A stretch of DNA of 64,000 nucleotides from Bosea sp. 29B (GCF_902506165.1 NZ_LR733817.1:5830184-5894183), one strand, 5' to 3'. Positions 18,564 to 27,914 are shown, counted from the stretch's first letter. Notes: a model not told the origin generated them from the sequence alone. Numbers and translations are program-made.

Positions 18564-18700
18564 TGGGCTCTCTCCGGTAGGCGACAGGCTTTGAGACCCG
18601 CCGCCAGTTGCACGTGCCGCTCTGGAAAAGTGACCGGTTGACACCGACCCCTCACCGGAGCGACGCTCAGTGCCCTGTCCCCAGCCATGGCCGAAGCCGT
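18564..18700 (-). promoter_or_regulatory. Probable L10 autoregulatory leader of rplJ-rplL
   Basis: The leader just upstream of the rplJ GTG is GC-rich and can fold. Its last part, around the segment TCTCAAAGCC and the ACCGGAGAGAG that carries the ribosome-binding site, resembles bacterial L10 leaders where L10-L12 binds. This is a positional and general-pattern call; the exact L10-binding bulge was not verified. Confidence 0.4.
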
Positions 18701-19069
18701 GATCGGGCGAGATGGTTCGAACCTCGTTCGGCACCTTTCGGCGCCGGAAAAGCTCTTGCACCGTCTATGCAGGCCTCTTGGCGAAATTATGCCCCCTGGC
18801 CGGAGCCAAAGGCGCACCTGCAGTCTCAGACAGGACTGGATGCCCGGCCCTCGGAGATCACTCCCCTCAGACCAAACACCCATTCTTTCGGTGGCGAACC
18901 ACCGAAAAACGCGAAATGGACCTCCTCGTGCCAAGCACGCGGAAGCCCCGTCACTTATGGAAACACGCAGGAGGCTATAGACCCTCCCCCGGCTTCTGCC
19001 AAGTGGTAATCCCTGCGGCGAAGCGCAAGGTGGGGCTGCAGCCGCGGTGAAGCGGCTGCTGCGCTCAAG
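18701..19069. other. Gene-free spacer between rplA and rplJ
   Basis: This is the upstream part of a roughly 620-base gap between rplA and rplJ, unusually long for this operon. No credible gene is present; the open frames overlap on both strands. It probably carries the rplJ promoter, which would separate rplJL transcription from rplKA. Confidence 0.5.
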
Positions 19070-19115
19070 ATCACGATGATTTTGGACCGAGCCGGTCCAA
19101 AATCATAAACGTGAT
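19070..19115. repeat. Perfect inverted repeat downstream of rplA
   Basis: Arms ATGATTTTGGACC and GGTCCAAAATCAT surround a 5-base loop; the pairing extends outward through ATCACG/CGTGAT after a 3-base bulge. It forms the left half of a compound repeat with 19131-19181. It is AT-rich compared with the flanks. Confidence 0.7.
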
Positions 19116-19130
19116 CGATTCCAAGAGTTT

Positions 19131-19181
19131 AGAGCAGGATTGATGCGAAAAACCGGTTCCCACTTTTTCGCATCCTGCTCT
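19131..19181. repeat. Rhizobiales-type palindromic repeat next to rplA stop
   Basis: Arms AGAGCAGGAT and ATCCTGCTCT enclose an inner dyad GATGCGAAAAACCGG / TTCCCACTTTTTCGCATC. Intergenic repeats of this form (AGAGCA...AACCGGTT...TGCTCT) are common in Rhizobiales genomes. It begins 2 bases after the rplA stop on the minus strand and may act in transcript end formation or stability. Confidence 0.7.
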
Positions 19182-19182
19182 A

Positions 19183-19881
19183 TCAGCCGCCGAGGACCGT
19201 ATTCGGCTCGATCTTGACGCCCGGACCCATGGTCGAGGAGATCGCGACGCGCTGGATATAGGTGCCCTTGGCACCGGCCGGCTTCGCCTTCGAGACCGAA
19301 TCGACGAAGGCCTTGATGTTCTCGCCGAGCTTGGCGGCATCGAACGAGGCCTTGCCGACGGCGGCGTGGACGATGCCCGCCTTCTCGACGCGGAACTCGA
19401 CCGAGCCGCCCTTCGAGGCGGCGACGGCGGCGGTCAGGTCCATGGTGACCGTGCCGACGCGCGGGTTCGGCATCAGGCCGCGCGGGCCCAGCACCTTACC
19501 GAGGCGGCCGACGAGGCCCATCATGTCCGGGGTCGCGATGCAGCGGTCGAACTCGATCGTGCCCTTCGACACGATCTCGACCAGCTCCTCGGCGCCGACG
19601 ATGTCGGCTCCGGCCTTCTTGGCCTCTTCGGCCTTGGCGCCGCGAGCGAAGACGGCGACGCGCAGCGTACGGCCCGAGCCGTTCGGCAGGTTGCAGACGC
19701 CGCGGACCATCTGGTCGGCGTGACGCGGATCGACACCGAGATTCATCGCGATCTCGACGGTCTCGTCGAACTTGGCGTTCGCGCGGGCCTTGACCATCGC
19801 GACGGCCTCGGCGAGCGGGTAGAGCTTGATGCGGTCAACGCCTTCACGGCCTTTGACGACGCGCTTTCCGACATGTGCCAT
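19183..19881 (-). CDS. rplA: 50S ribosomal protein L1
   Basis: L1 builds the mobile L1 stalk near the E site and represses the rplK-rplA mRNA in many bacteria. The start at 19881 ([14 protein letters not shown]) gives 232 residues, the normal length; a further upstream ATG at 19935 lies inside rplK and is not needed. The conserved [15 protein letters not shown] is present. rplK ends 13 bases upstream, so the two are co-translated. Confidence 0.97.
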   Translation of the reverse strand: MAHVGKRVVKGREGVDRIKLYPLAEAVAMVKARANAKFDETVEIAMNLGVDPRHADQMVRGVCNLPNGSGRTLRVAVFARGAKAEEAKKAGADIVGAEELVEIVSKGTIEFDRCIATPDMMGLVGRLGKVLGPRGLMPNPRVGTVTMDLTAAVAASKGGSVEFRVEKAGIVHAAVGKASFDAAKLGENIKAFVDSVSKAKPAGAKGTYIQRVAISSTMGPGVKIEPNTVLGG

Positions 19882-19894
19882 TGTCAGTTCCCCC

Positions 19895-20326
19895 TCAGCC
19901 CACGACTTCCAGGCCCATGGAACGGGCCGAGCCACGGATCATCGCCACCGCCGAATCGACGTTGTCGCAGTTGAGATCCGCCATCTTCTTCTCGGCGATC
20001 TCCTTGAGCTGAGCCGACGTGACCTTGCCGACATTGCCGCCCTTGCCCGGGGTCTTCGAACCCGAGGTCAGGCCAGCAGCCTTCTTCAGCCAGTACGAGA
20101 CCGGCGGCTGCTTCATCTCGAAGGTGAAGGAGCGATCCTGATACGCGGTGATGATCACCGGGATCGGCATGCCCTTTTCCATCTGCGCGGTCTTCGCATT
20201 GAAGGCCTTGCAGAATTCCATAATGTTGAGGCCGCGCTGACCGAGCGCGGGACCGATCGGCGGCGACGGATTGGCCGCGCCCGCCGGAACCTGAAGCTTC
20301 ACGTAGCCCGTGATCTTCTTTGCCAT
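19895..20326 (-). CDS. rplK: 50S ribosomal protein L11
   Basis: L11 binds the GTPase-associated centre of 23S rRNA and is needed for RelA activation. The 143-residue protein has the canonical proline-rich [19 protein letters not shown] segment and the C-terminal RNA-binding domain ([20 protein letters not shown]). It heads the rplK-rplA pair. In most relatives it follows nusG directly; here five cargo genes intervene. Confidence 0.98.
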   Translation of the reverse strand: MAKKITGYVKLQVPAGAANPSPPIGPALGQRGLNIMEFCKAFNAKTAQMEKGMPIPVIITAYQDRSFTFEMKQPPVSYWLKKAAGLTSGSKTPGKGGNVGKVTSAQLKEIAEKKMADLNCDNVDSAVAMIRGSARSMGLEVVG

Positions 20327-20481
20327 GATGGCTGCTCCTGTCGTCCGCCCCGGTGCCGACCGAAACGACGACGCCCCGCCCGCGAGCTGCTATCGCTCCG
20401 GATCGGGGTGTTGCAGGGCGTGGTGCGGCGCGAAGCTCCGGCTGGCTGACCGGCGCGCCTCCCACGCATGTGAGGGCCGCC

Positions 20482-20898
20482 CTATGGCACAGGCCGCTCC
20501 GAAAGGGAAGCCCCTGATGGACCTGCGCGAAGCGGGCGCCGTGTCGCAGGCGCGAGCCTCTGCGCCTCGCGAGCCAGGATGCCGTCCGCGTCGAGCTCGC
20601 GGATCGGCCGGTCGAGTTCGCGTGGCACCTCGCCGACGAGTTGCAGCATCAGGTAGCGCCCGCAGCAGACACGCAGGAAGGAGGCGAAGTTCTCGCCATC
20701 GCCATGGGTCTCGATCAGCTCGCCATGCAGCCTGGCGAGGAGCTGACCGAGGCTCATGCCATCGCGCCCGCCGATCTCCTCGAGCACCCGCCAATACAGG
20801 TTCTCAAGCCGAACGCTGGTCGAGAACCCGTTGAGCCGCACCGATTTCAGGCGCGTGCGCCAGAGATCAGCATCGGCATTGATGAAGAGCTTGCACAT
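20482..20898 (-). CDS. Ribbon-helix-helix domain protein (RHH_4 type)
   Basis: A 138-residue protein beginning MCKLFINADADLWRTRLKSV, with the beta strand and two helices of the RHH_4 family in the first ~60 residues (RLNGFSTSVRLENLYWRVLE, then GMSLGQLLARLHGEL). Such proteins are usually small dimeric DNA-binding regulators in alphaproteobacteria. The tail after residue 105 is Pro/Arg-rich and probably disordered. It lies 155 bases upstream of rplK; regulation of that operon is possible but not shown. Confidence 0.8.
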   Translation of the reverse strand: MCKLFINADADLWRTRLKSVRLNGFSTSVRLENLYWRVLEEIGGRDGMSLGQLLARLHGELIETHGDGENFASFLRVCCGRYLMLQLVGEVPRELDRPIRELDADGILAREAQRLAPATRRPLRAGPSGASLSERPVP

Positions 20899-20968
20899 GG
20901 CGCCCTCCCCGCACGCAGCCGCCGCCGCGCATCATAGCGCAGCGGCCAGTCAAAGCGACCATATCGCC

Positions 20969-21571
20969 TCAAGCAGCCTGGCGCAGCCCGCCATGGCTGA
21001 TCTGCGTGCCGAGCACCACAAGGAATTGCGCGATCCAGGCCGGGTGCGCTGGCCAAGCCGGCGCCGTCACCAGATTGCCGTCGGTCGCCGCCGCATCGAT
21101 CGCGATGTCGGCATAGCGGCCACCGGCGAGCTCGACCTCGGGACTGCAGGCCGGATAGGCCGAGCAGCTGCGCCCTTTGAGCACATCGGCGGCCGCCAGG
21201 ATCTGCGCCCCATGGCAGATCGCGGCGACCGGCTTGTTAGCCTCGAAGAAGTGCCTGGTGATCGCGATCACCTGCTTGTTCAGGCGCAGATATTCCGGCG
21301 CCCGGCCGCCTGGCAGCACCAGCGCGTCATAGCTCGTCGCATCGACATCGGCGAAGCTAGCATTGAGCGTGAAATTGTGGCCGCGCTTCTCCGAATAGGT
21401 CTGCTGCCCCTCGAAATCATGGATCGAGGTGGCAACGCTCTCGCCCTTCGCCTTGCCCGGGCAGACGGCATCGACCTTGTGGCCGACGGCGAGCAGGGCC
21501 TGAAACGGCACCATGATTTCGTAGTCCTCGCCGAAATCGCCGACGATCATCAAAATGCGCTTGCCGCTCAT
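20969..21571 (-). CDS. DJ-1/PfpI family protein
   Basis: A 200-residue member of the DJ-1/PfpI superfamily. The nucleophile elbow is [12 protein letters not shown] with the conserved Cys and the following His; the strand [11 protein letters not shown] is also typical. Members include protein/nucleic acid deglycases, amidases and stress proteins, so the reaction cannot be named. I chose the second of two adjacent ATGs (21571) because GGAGG lies 6 bases before it; the first is at 21574. A second cysteine pair (RSCSAYPAC) lies after the active site. Confidence 0.85.
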   Translation of the reverse strand: MSGKRILMIVGDFGEDYEIMVPFQALLAVGHKVDAVCPGKAKGESVATSIHDFEGQQTYSEKRGHNFTLNASFADVDATSYDALVLPGGRAPEYLRLNKQVIAITRHFFEANKPVAAICHGAQILAAADVLKGRSCSAYPACSPEVELAGGRYADIAIDAAATDGNLVTAPAWPAHPAWIAQFLVVLGTQISHGGLRQAA

Positions 21572-21795
21572 CATTGTCCTCCCTGGCATCCGATTATGGA
21601 CCTGCAGGATAAGCGCGGCGCAGATGGCGCGGGTGTTATCCGGTTAACGCAGCTTCAATCGGCCCAGGCATCCTCGCATCCGCGGCAAGCTGCCGCCTTG
21701 GGTCGCCGTTCAGTGACGAACGGGTTCCGGTCATGCACTGACTGGAGACCGGCCCATGATCTGCTCACCACAATGCCTAGCGCAGATGGATTGTC

Positions 21796-22470
21796 ATGGC
21801 CCCTGACATGAGCACGACGGCTCGCCGCCCCACTACCGGCTTGCGCCAGTTTCTGGATCCCGAGCAGCAACGCGATTGGATCGAAGGCAAGGCGGAGTTG
21901 CACGACGCCGACAAGCGGTCTGAGTCCCTCGAGTTGCGTTTCAAATACGTCCCGCGGTTCCAGAAGCTGCTTCGTCGCCCACAGGCGCAAGAGGTCCTGG
22001 AGATCCTCGGGCTCTACGGTTCAAATTGCGTTCCCATCCCGCGCAGGAGCGAGCGCCACTACTGGTCCGTGTCCTGCTTGCCGTCGACCTCCGACAAGCC
22101 CCTCATACGCGTCAATGCCAGCTGGATGGAGCTTTTCACGCTCTATGCGGACGGCGACGACATCCGGGCGAGGTTCCTGGTGCATCTTTCGGATGTCACG
22201 ACGGATCGTTCGCTCGAGCAGGGCCATGTGGACGAAGCTTTTCTCGAGCGCTGCGTCACGACGCCGGAAGATGTCAGCTATTTCCTCCCTCGTGGCGCAG
22301 ACATGTTCGGCATCAATGTGCGGAGCTCCGCATCGATCCGCCGTTTCCTCGCAGCTCCCCGCGCCCTTGGCGCCATCAGGACGTTCAATCTGACGCACAT
22401 GAACCGCGGTCGGAACGCCTATCAGGCGAGCCACTGCTACAGCCTTGCGGATTACATGCTCGCGAAGTGA
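21796..22470 (+). CDS. Orphan protein of unknown function
   Basis: I do not recognise this 224-residue protein. It starts MAPDMSTTARR (an alternative ATG is 12 bases further on) with no obvious ribosome-binding site. It has no signal peptide or membrane segment. The middle contains aromatic and basic stretches (LELRFKYVPRFQKLLRRPQ) and a PAS-like alternation of strands, which is only an impression. It is the only plus-strand gene between 1 and 31 kb and its codon use looks a little less GC-biased than neighbours. These points suggest late arrival in the locus. Confidence 0.65.
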   Translation: MAPDMSTTARRPTTGLRQFLDPEQQRDWIEGKAELHDADKRSESLELRFKYVPRFQKLLRRPQAQEVLEILGLYGSNCVPIPRRSERHYWSVSCLPSTSDKPLIRVNASWMELFTLYADGDDIRARFLVHLSDVTTDRSLEQGHVDEAFLERCVTTPEDVSYFLPRGADMFGINVRSSASIRRFLAAPRALGAIRTFNLTHMNRGRNAYQASHCYSLADYMLAK

Positions 22471-22480
22471 GCGGCGCAGC

Positions 22481-23011
22481 TCAATCGGCCCTGGAATCGC
22501 GCACCAGATAGTCGCCGAGCGCCAGGCCGATATGGACGACGACGAGCGCGATCAGACCGAAGGCGAGCCAGGCATGGCTGAGCAGCAGCAGGTCGGCATG
22601 GCCCGCCTCCGGCGACCAGATCTCCGGCAGCGAGAAACCAAAGAGCAGCTGCCGCGATCCGAAGCCGGAGGCACCGGCCCAGCCCAGCAGCGGCACCACC
22701 AGCAAGCCGAGATAAAGCAGCGCATGCACAGGCCGGCTCGCCGCGCCCTTCTGCCAGCGCGCCGTCACCTGCGCGAACAGGCGGTAGCCGATGCGCACCA
22801 GAACGAGGCAAAGCAGCAGGACGCCGGTGGTCTTGTGGCCAAGATGCATGAGATCGGCGGCCGGCCCCTGGCCGAGCTGCTTCATCGTCACACCGGTGGC
22901 GAACAGGCCCAGCACCAGCACCGCCGTCAGCCAGTGCAGCACCTTTGCAGCGAGCGGCAGCGGCAGCTCGGCGGCCGTCTCCGCCCCGGACTTCGGAAAC
23001 GCAATGCTCAT
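22481..23011 (-). CDS. Cytochrome b561-family membrane protein
   Basis: A 176-residue four-helix membrane protein. Histidines that could bind two b hemes lie at about residues 26 (VLHWL), 59 (HLGHK), 146 (LSHAW) and 160 (VVHIG), which fits the bacterial cytochrome b561 family that passes electrons between quinol and periplasmic acceptors. The ATG overlaps the stop of the chemoreceptor gene as ATGA (23008-23011), so the two are translationally coupled. That pairing suggests, but does not prove, redox-linked signalling. Confidence 0.85.
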   Translation of the reverse strand: MSIAFPKSGAETAAELPLPLAAKVLHWLTAVLVLGLFATGVTMKQLGQGPAADLMHLGHKTTGVLLLCLVLVRIGYRLFAQVTARWQKGAASRPVHALLYLGLLVVPLLGWAGASGFGSRQLLFGFSLPEIWSPEAGHADLLLLSHAWLAFGLIALVVVHIGLALGDYLVRDSRAD

Positions 23012-24603
23012 GCGCTCGCCAGCTCCCTGCGCCTGATGAAGCCGTCGACAGCCTGCCGAAGCTCCGCGGCCTGCCGGTCGAGGTCGGCCGAGGCTGCGGT
23101 GACCGAGCCGGCGGTCTGGCGCCAGCTCGCCAGCGTGCCGGCGAGCTGTTCGACCTGCTCGGCCACGAGCCTGACATCGCCCGCCGTCCGCGTCGTCGTC
23201 TCGCTGATCGAGCGCGAGCCGACATCCTGGCGCGCGGTCAATTCGGCGATCGACAGCGCCGCCTTGTCGACCTTCTCGACCGAAGTCACCAGCGCGCCGA
23301 CGCGCAGGGTGATGCGCTGGGCCGCGATGGTGATCTGGTCCAGCCCCTTGCGGACATCGTCGGTCGCCTCGGCGGTCCGGTGCGCGAGCTGCTTGACCTC
23401 GCCGGCGACGACGGCAAAGCCTCTGCCCGCCTCGCCGGCACGCGCCGCCTCGATCGTGGCGTTGAGCGCGAGCAGATTGGTCTGGCTGGCGACAGTGCCG
23501 ATGATGTCGATGACGTCGACGATCTTGCCGACGGCCGCGCTCAGGATGACCGTGTCGGCGGTCGCCTCCTCGACCAGCGCTTTCGCCGCGTCCGCGACTT
23601 CGGAGGTGCGCTGTGCCTCGCTCGCCGCCGTGGCGAGCAGCGACGACACCTCGGTGATCGCTCCAGCGACGTGATCGACATGACCGGAGACGCGCTGCGT
23701 CGATCGCGTCGCCGCCCCGGCCCGCTCATCGACGATGCCCGAAAGCTGCGCGAATTCGCCGGCGGCTTGCGACAGCCGGGCCGCATGCTGCTCCAGCGCC
23801 TGCGCGATCGCCGCGATCCGCTCCTGGAAGGCGCCGTTGCGTGCCTGGGCCGCTTCCTGGCGCGCCACCTCGCCCGACAATGCGCTCATTCGCGCCTCGA
23901 CAGCCTCCTGCTCGGCCTGCAGCCCGCGCTGATGTGCCAGCAAGGCGCTGCCGAGCATGCCGATCTCGTCGCTGCGCATCGCGAGCATCTCGAGCCCGCG
24001 CTCCTTGCGGTTCTCCGCCAGGGCCCGCGCCATCTCGGTGATCGGACGGACCAGCCAGCGGTGCTCCAGCCTGACGATGAAGACGAGGCTGAACAGCCCG
24101 AGCAACGAGAGCAGCACCTTGTTCTGGTGGGCGCTCTCGACATGCTGCGACAGGTCGGCACTCAGCCGGCCGATCTCCTCGCCGAGCCCGCGCCGCAAGG
24201 CCGAGCGCTTGTCGGCGATCACCCTGAGCTCGGCCCGCGCCGTCGGAATATCGGCAGCCTCGCGCATCGCCATGGCGCGCGCCACGATCACCTGCGTATC
24301 GGCCTGCAGCTTGCCGTCGAGCCGGGTGGCGATGTCCTCGGCCGCGATCGCGAGCACGTCGAGATCGGAGGGCTCTGCCCGGGCGCCTGAGAAGGTTGCG
24401 ATGCTGATCCGCTCGAACAGCATGGTCGTCGCTTCGAGGCGGCTGGCAAGGTCGCTCTGGGCTTCCAGGCTGCGGGTGAAGGCTTCGAGCTTGCGCGAAC
24501 CGATCAGCTCGGTCGCGACATAGAGGCATGACAGCGCGCCGAGCAGCACACCCCACAGCGCCAGGCGCTGTCCGACCGTCGCCTTGAATGTCCTGGGAAA
24601 CAT
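23008..24603 (-). CDS. Methyl-accepting chemotaxis protein
   Basis: A transmembrane chemoreceptor of about 531 residues. A membrane helix near the N-terminus ([17 protein letters not shown]), a periplasmic helical segment of ~130 residues, a second helix ([15 protein letters not shown]), then a HAMP-like region and a long signalling coiled coil. The kinase-contacting tip is present as [20 protein letters not shown] followed by [20 protein letters not shown]. The start at 24603 ([14 protein letters not shown]) was preferred; an ATG at 24639 would add 12 residues and also lacks a clear ribosome-binding site. No che genes are in the window. It overlaps the cytochrome gene by 4 bases. Confidence 0.92.
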   Translation of the reverse strand: MFPRTFKATVGQRLALWGVLLGALSCLYVATELIGSRKLEAFTRSLEAQSDLASRLEATTMLFERISIATFSGARAEPSDLDVLAIAAEDIATRLDGKLQADTQVIVARAMAMREAADIPTARAELRVIADKRSALRRGLGEEIGRLSADLSQHVESAHQNKVLLSLLGLFSLVFIVRLEHRWLVRPITEMARALAENRKERGLEMLAMRSDEIGMLGSALLAHQRGLQAEQEAVEARMSALSGEVARQEAAQARNGAFQERIAAIAQALEQHAARLSQAAGEFAQLSGIVDERAGAATRSTQRVSGHVDHVAGAITEVSSLLATAASEAQRTSEVADAAKALVEEATADTVILSAAVGKIVDVIDIIGTVASQTNLLALNATIEAARAGEAGRGFAVVAGEVKQLAHRTAEATDDVRKGLDQITIAAQRITLRVGALVTSVEKVDKAALSIAELTARQDVGSRSISETTTRTAGDVRLVAEQVEQLAGTLASWRQTAGSVTAASADLDRQAAELRQAVDGFIRRRELASA

Positions 24604-24675
24604 GCCTGCCCGCCCGAAAGCCGGCGCGGACAATCTCATACACGCCTGAAGGAGGCGTTAACTACAAAAGCACGC

Positions 24676-24700
24676 AAAAAGGGCGCCGTCTCCGGCGCCC
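24676..24700 (-). terminator. Terminator of secE-nusG
   Basis: On the minus strand GGGCGCCG-GAGA-CGGCGCCC is followed directly by TTTTTGCG. It begins 26 bases after the nusG stop. It ends the secE-nusG transcript before the cargo block. Confidence 0.85.
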
Positions 24701-24726
24701 TCGGTAATCTCGACCAGCGACGAGCC

Positions 24727-25260
24727 TCAGAGCTTCTCGACCTGGCTGTATTCCAGCTCGACCGGCGTGGCGCGGCCGAAGATCGAGACCGCGACCTTGA
24801 GGCGGGCGCGAGCATGGTCGACGTCCTCGACGACGCCGTTGAACGAGGCGAACGGGCCATCGGCGACCTTCACCTGCTCGCCGACCTCGAACACCACGGT
24901 CGGCTTCGGCCGCTCGATGCCCTCGGCGACCTGGCCCTTGATCCGCATCGCCTCATGCTCGGGGATCGGCATCGGCTTGGCCTTGTCGGCGCCGAGGAAG
25001 CCGGTGACCTTGGGCGTGTTCTTGATGAGGTGGTAGACCTCGTCGGTCATCTCGCACTTCACCAGGACATAGCCGGGGAAGAACTTGCGCTCGGTGTCGA
25101 CCTTGCGGCCGCGGCGGACCTCGACGACCTTCTCGGTCGGGACCAGCACTTCATCGAACTTGTCGGAGAGGTTGCGCTGCGCGGCCTGATCCTTGATCGA
25201 CTGCGCGACCTTGTTCTCGAAGTTGGAGTAGGCGTGGACGATGTACCAGCGTGTGCTCAC
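24727..25260 (-). CDS. nusG: Transcription termination/antitermination protein NusG
   Basis: NusG binds RNA polymerase and links it to Rho or to ribosomes. The start is the GTG at 25260 (VSTRWYIVHAYSNFE), with GGAAGC upstream, giving the usual 177 residues; longer frames extend back through secE. The NGN domain (KFFPGYVLVKCEM) and the C-terminal KOW domain (VKVADGPFASFNGVVEDVD) are complete. secE ends 14 bases upstream. Confidence 0.97.
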   Translation of the reverse strand: MSTRWYIVHAYSNFENKVAQSIKDQAAQRNLSDKFDEVLVPTEKVVEVRRGRKVDTERKFFPGYVLVKCEMTDEVYHLIKNTPKVTGFLGADKAKPMPIPEHEAMRIKGQVAEGIERPKPTVVFEVGEQVKVADGPFASFNGVVEDVDHARARLKVAVSIFGRATPVELEYSQVEKL

Positions 25261-25274
25261 GTTCTTGCTTCCGT

Positions 25275-25466
25275 TCAGCGCGCGAGGATGAGGCCGAGAC
25301 CCCAACGGATGACCGTGTCGGTGAAGAGGAAGAACAGGCTCGACATGAGCACCATCAGCAACACCAGGCCGGTGGTGATCAGCGTCTCGCGGCGCGAGGG
25401 CCAGGTCACCTTGGAGGCCTCGTTGCGCACCTCCTGCAGGAACTGGAAAGGATTCGTCTTCGCCAT
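25275..25466 (-). CDS. secE: Preprotein translocase subunit SecE
   Basis: SecE clamps the SecY channel in the inner membrane. The short alphaproteobacterial form of 63 residues starts at 25466 (MAKTNPFQFLQEV), has the amphipathic EVRNEASKVTWPSRRE helix and one C-terminal membrane helix (TGLVLLMVLMSSLFFLFTD). A longer frame back to 25601 has no homology in its extra part. Confidence 0.96.
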   Translation of the reverse strand: MAKTNPFQFLQEVRNEASKVTWPSRRETLITTGLVLLMVLMSSLFFLFTDTVIRWGLGLILAR

Positions 25467-25622
25467 CGGGCTCGTCACCTCGGTTCCGGATCGCCACTTT
25501 CGGGCGGTGATTCGGCGGTCCTGAAAGATTCGCGGCGCGGGGCTCAGGGAGCCGCGCGCCGTCGTTAGGGGCTTCTTACAACGCGAAAGCTCGCTCGCCA
25601 AGCGGTTTTAAAACCGCTCTGG

Positions 25623-26354
25623 TCAAGCCCGCTCGGCAGCGATCAGCAGGAAGGCCGGCCGCTCGCGCTCCCTGGCCCAGTCGGGCTCGGCGGCGATCTG
25701 CTCTCGCGTCGGCCCCCACTCCTCGACATGCCCCAAGCGAAGGCCGAGCCCGACCAGCAGGTTGAGATAGGTACCGAGCATGCGGTGCTGCTTGACGACG
25801 CCATCGGCAAGCCAGTCGGTGACGCGCTTGCCCTCGTCGAGATAGACCCCGACCGGCCAGACCGGCAGGCCCGAAGCGTCCTCGCTCCAGAGCTGGTGAC
25901 GCGGCGCCGTCATGATCGGATGCTCGACCGAGAAGACGAAGCGCCCTCCCGGCTTCAGTGCCCGCGCGACGCGGCCGAACACCGCCGGCAGATCAACGAG
26001 ATAATGGAACGCGAGCGAGGAATAGATCAGGTCGAAACGCTCGGCCGGCGGCTCGTAAGCCTCGAGATCGGCCTGCTCATAGCGGACACTTGCCGCTGAA
26101 GTCTCCGCCCTCGCCCGCGCCAGCATGCGCTCGGAGACGTCGACGCCGACGATCTCCGCCGCGCCCTCGCTCGCCGCGAAGCGGCAGAACCAGCCGAATC
26201 CGCAGCCGAGATCGAGCACATTGCGTCCAGCGAGCGGCGGCAGCAAAGCGCGCAGCGCGGGCCATTCCGGCGCGCCGTCGAGCCCGCGCTGCGAGCGCGG
26301 CAACTGGCTGTAGTTCTGGAAGAAGCCGGCGTCGTCGTAGATGTTCTGGGTCAT
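25623..26354 (-). CDS. Class I SAM-dependent methyltransferase
   Basis: A 243-residue methyltransferase from MTQNIYDDAGFFQNYSQL. Motif I is VLDLGCGFGWFCRFA, the acidic end of beta-2 is IVGVDVSERML, and motif IV is FDLIYSSLAFHYL. The substrate is unknown; sequences of this type are often annotated only as small-molecule methyltransferases. The ATG is only 19 bases past the 3' end of tRNA-Trp, so the gene is likely transcribed with the tRNA. It separates tRNA-Trp from secE, which normally are adjacent. Confidence 0.88.
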   Translation of the reverse strand: MTQNIYDDAGFFQNYSQLPRSQRGLDGAPEWPALRALLPPLAGRNVLDLGCGFGWFCRFAASEGAAEIVGVDVSERMLARARAETSAASVRYEQADLEAYEPPAERFDLIYSSLAFHYLVDLPAVFGRVARALKPGGRFVFSVEHPIMTAPRHQLWSEDASGLPVWPVGVYLDEGKRVTDWLADGVVKQHRMLGTYLNLLVGLGLRLGHVEEWGPTREQIAAEPDWARERERPAFLLIAAERA

Positions 26355-26373
26355 CTCGAATCTGACGAGCGGC

Positions 26374-26449
26374 TGGCAGGGGCGGTAGGGCTCGAACCTA
26401 CGACAACCGGTTTTGGAGACCGGTACTCTACCAACTGAGCTACACCCCT
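26374..26449 (-). tRNA. tRNA-Trp (CCA anticodon)
   Basis: A 76-base tRNA with acceptor stem AGGGGTG/CGCCCCT, D-arm GTAGCTCAGTTGGTAGAG, anticodon loop CTCCAAA (anticodon CCA), T-arm GTAGG-TTCGAGC-CCTAC and encoded 3' CCA. Its place upstream of secE-nusG is the conserved bacterial order. Confidence 0.97.
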
Positions 26450-26624
26450 GTAGTCCGGCTGTGCTTTGCCCGAACCTCACGGCATTTTCAAGTCGAAATC
26501 GCAATCGGCTCGTTCGAAGTTGACTCATATCCTCAGCCGACCACGGCAAAGCCCCGCGGATTCAGCATATTTCGCCGAAGGCCGATCACGGAGGAGTTGT
26601 TTCTGGAAGTGGCCGCACAGCGAT

Positions 26625-26650
26625 AAAAGGCGGCGCTACCCGCCGCCTTT
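26625..26650 (-). terminator. Terminator of the solute-binding protein gene
   Basis: On the minus strand AAAGGCGGCG and CGCCGCCTTTT form a stem with a 5-base loop, followed by a TTTTATCG tail. It lies 26 bases past the stop at 26676. Confidence 0.85.
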
Positions 26651-26675
26651 CCGAACAATGACCCCGGTTGGTCGC

Positions 26676-27803
26676 TTACTTAGGCAGGCGGCCGATGATC
26701 TTCTGCTTGCCGTCGACCACCTCGGCCAGGAAGCTCTCGCGCTGGACGTCGCCCTTCGCGTCGAAGGTCGTCTCCATCAGGATGCCGGGCTCCTCCTCCG
26801 GCCTGATCGTCGCGCCGTGCAAGGTCGCTGCGACCTTGGTCGGCTCGAACTTGCCTAGCTTCTCCGTCGCCCATTTCACCGCATGGACGGCCATGTAGCC
26901 CTTGATGCCGTTATGGTCGGGCACGAACTTGAAGCGCGCCTCGAAGCGCTTGCCGAAATCCTGCAGAGCGGGGATCGGCGCATCGACGGTCTGGCCGACA
27001 TGGCCGCGCACGCCATCGGCTGCCTTGCCCGCGAGCTCGATCACCTTCTGGCTCAGGATCGTGGTCTCGCCGATCACCGGCTTGCCGACATTCTGGTCGC
27101 GCATCGCCACCAGCAGCCGGGCGCTCTCCTCCTCGTTGAGATAGACGAAGACGGCGTCGACCTGCGCGTTCTTGACCTTGATCGCCTCGCCGGCGAAATC
27201 GGCCTGGCCCTGCTCGGTCGAGAGATCGACCGGCACCTCGATGGCGCGGCTCTTCAGCTCCTTCAGGATGGCCTCGTGCCCGCCCTTGCCGAAGTCGTTG
27301 TTGACCCAGACCACCGCGACCGACTTGGCCTTGACCTGATCCTTCAGATAGGCGGCGATCTTCGGCATCGCCGCCGACTGGCTGAGCGAGGTCCGGAAGA
27401 TGAAGGGATTGCCCTGGGCGGTGTAGGCCGTGCCGTCGCCGGCCGCCAACTGCGCGATCTCGGCGCGCTGTGCGATCTGCATCGAGGCCATGATCGAGCC
27501 GGTATAGACCGGCCCGAGCACCGCATGCGTGCCCTCGTCGATCGCGCGCTGCACGGCGGCCCGCGCATTGGCCGGGTTGGTCTGCGTGTCATAGGCGACG
27601 AGATCGATCTTGCGCCCGAGAATGCCGCCCTTGGCATTGATCTCCTCGACAGCGAGCTCGATGCCGCTCTTCCAGTTGGTGCCGGCGGTCGCGCCCGGCC
27701 CGGACAATTCGGCGATGGTGATCAGCTTCACCTTGTCCTGCGCCAGGGCTGGCGTCGCCGCCAGTGCGAGCGCCAGGGCAACAGCTTTCAGGGCGATGTT
27801 CAT
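26676..27803 (-). CDS. ABC transporter substrate-binding protein, branched-chain amino-acid type
   Basis: A 375-residue periplasmic protein with a signal peptide (MNIALKAVALALALAATPALA, cleavage before QDKVK). It belongs to the Leu/Ile/Val-binding (Peripla_BP_6) family: VKLITIAELSGPGATAGTNW at the start of the mature protein and an internal EINAKGGILGRKIDLV. No permease or ATPase gene is nearby, so it either works with components elsewhere or is a solitary receptor. It lies 112 bases downstream of the GntR gene, and a possible GntR site (27870-27880) sits about 70 bases ahead of its start. A carboxylate substrate linked to the neighbouring lyase is an inference. Confidence 0.9.
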   Translation of the reverse strand: MNIALKAVALALALAATPALAQDKVKLITIAELSGPGATAGTNWKSGIELAVEEINAKGGILGRKIDLVAYDTQTNPANARAAVQRAIDEGTHAVLGPVYTGSIMASMQIAQRAEIAQLAAGDGTAYTAQGNPFIFRTSLSQSAAMPKIAAYLKDQVKAKSVAVVWVNNDFGKGGHEAILKELKSRAIEVPVDLSTEQGQADFAGEAIKVKNAQVDAVFVYLNEEESARLLVAMRDQNVGKPVIGETTILSQKVIELAGKAADGVRGHVGQTVDAPIPALQDFGKRFEARFKFVPDHNGIKGYMAVHAVKWATEKLGKFEPTKVAATLHGATIRPEEEPGILMETTFDAKGDVQRESFLAEVVDGKQKIIGRLPK

Positions 27804-27869
27804 GGGGCTCCTCCCGAGCTTCGACGGCCGTTACAGGCTCTCAGCCGAAAGCATAGGCTCTAGGACACT

Positions 27870-27880
27870 GTATGCAAGAT
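27870..27880 (-). promoter_or_regulatory. Candidate operator for the adjacent GntR regulator, site 1
   Basis: The 11-mer GTATGCAAGAT (plus strand) lies 67-77 bases upstream of the solute-binding protein start and occurs again just upstream of the lyase gene (29437-29447). Half of a GTAT...ATAC dyad is present here. Confidence 0.45.
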
Positions 27881-27914
27881 GATTTGGTAAGCCGCGCCAA
27901 GTGCTGCTGACCGT

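Noticed and set aside
18564..18761. Longer L10 start giving 237 residues
   Set aside because: The extra residues translate leader RNA. The GTG at 18563 has a ribosome-binding site and gives the normal length.
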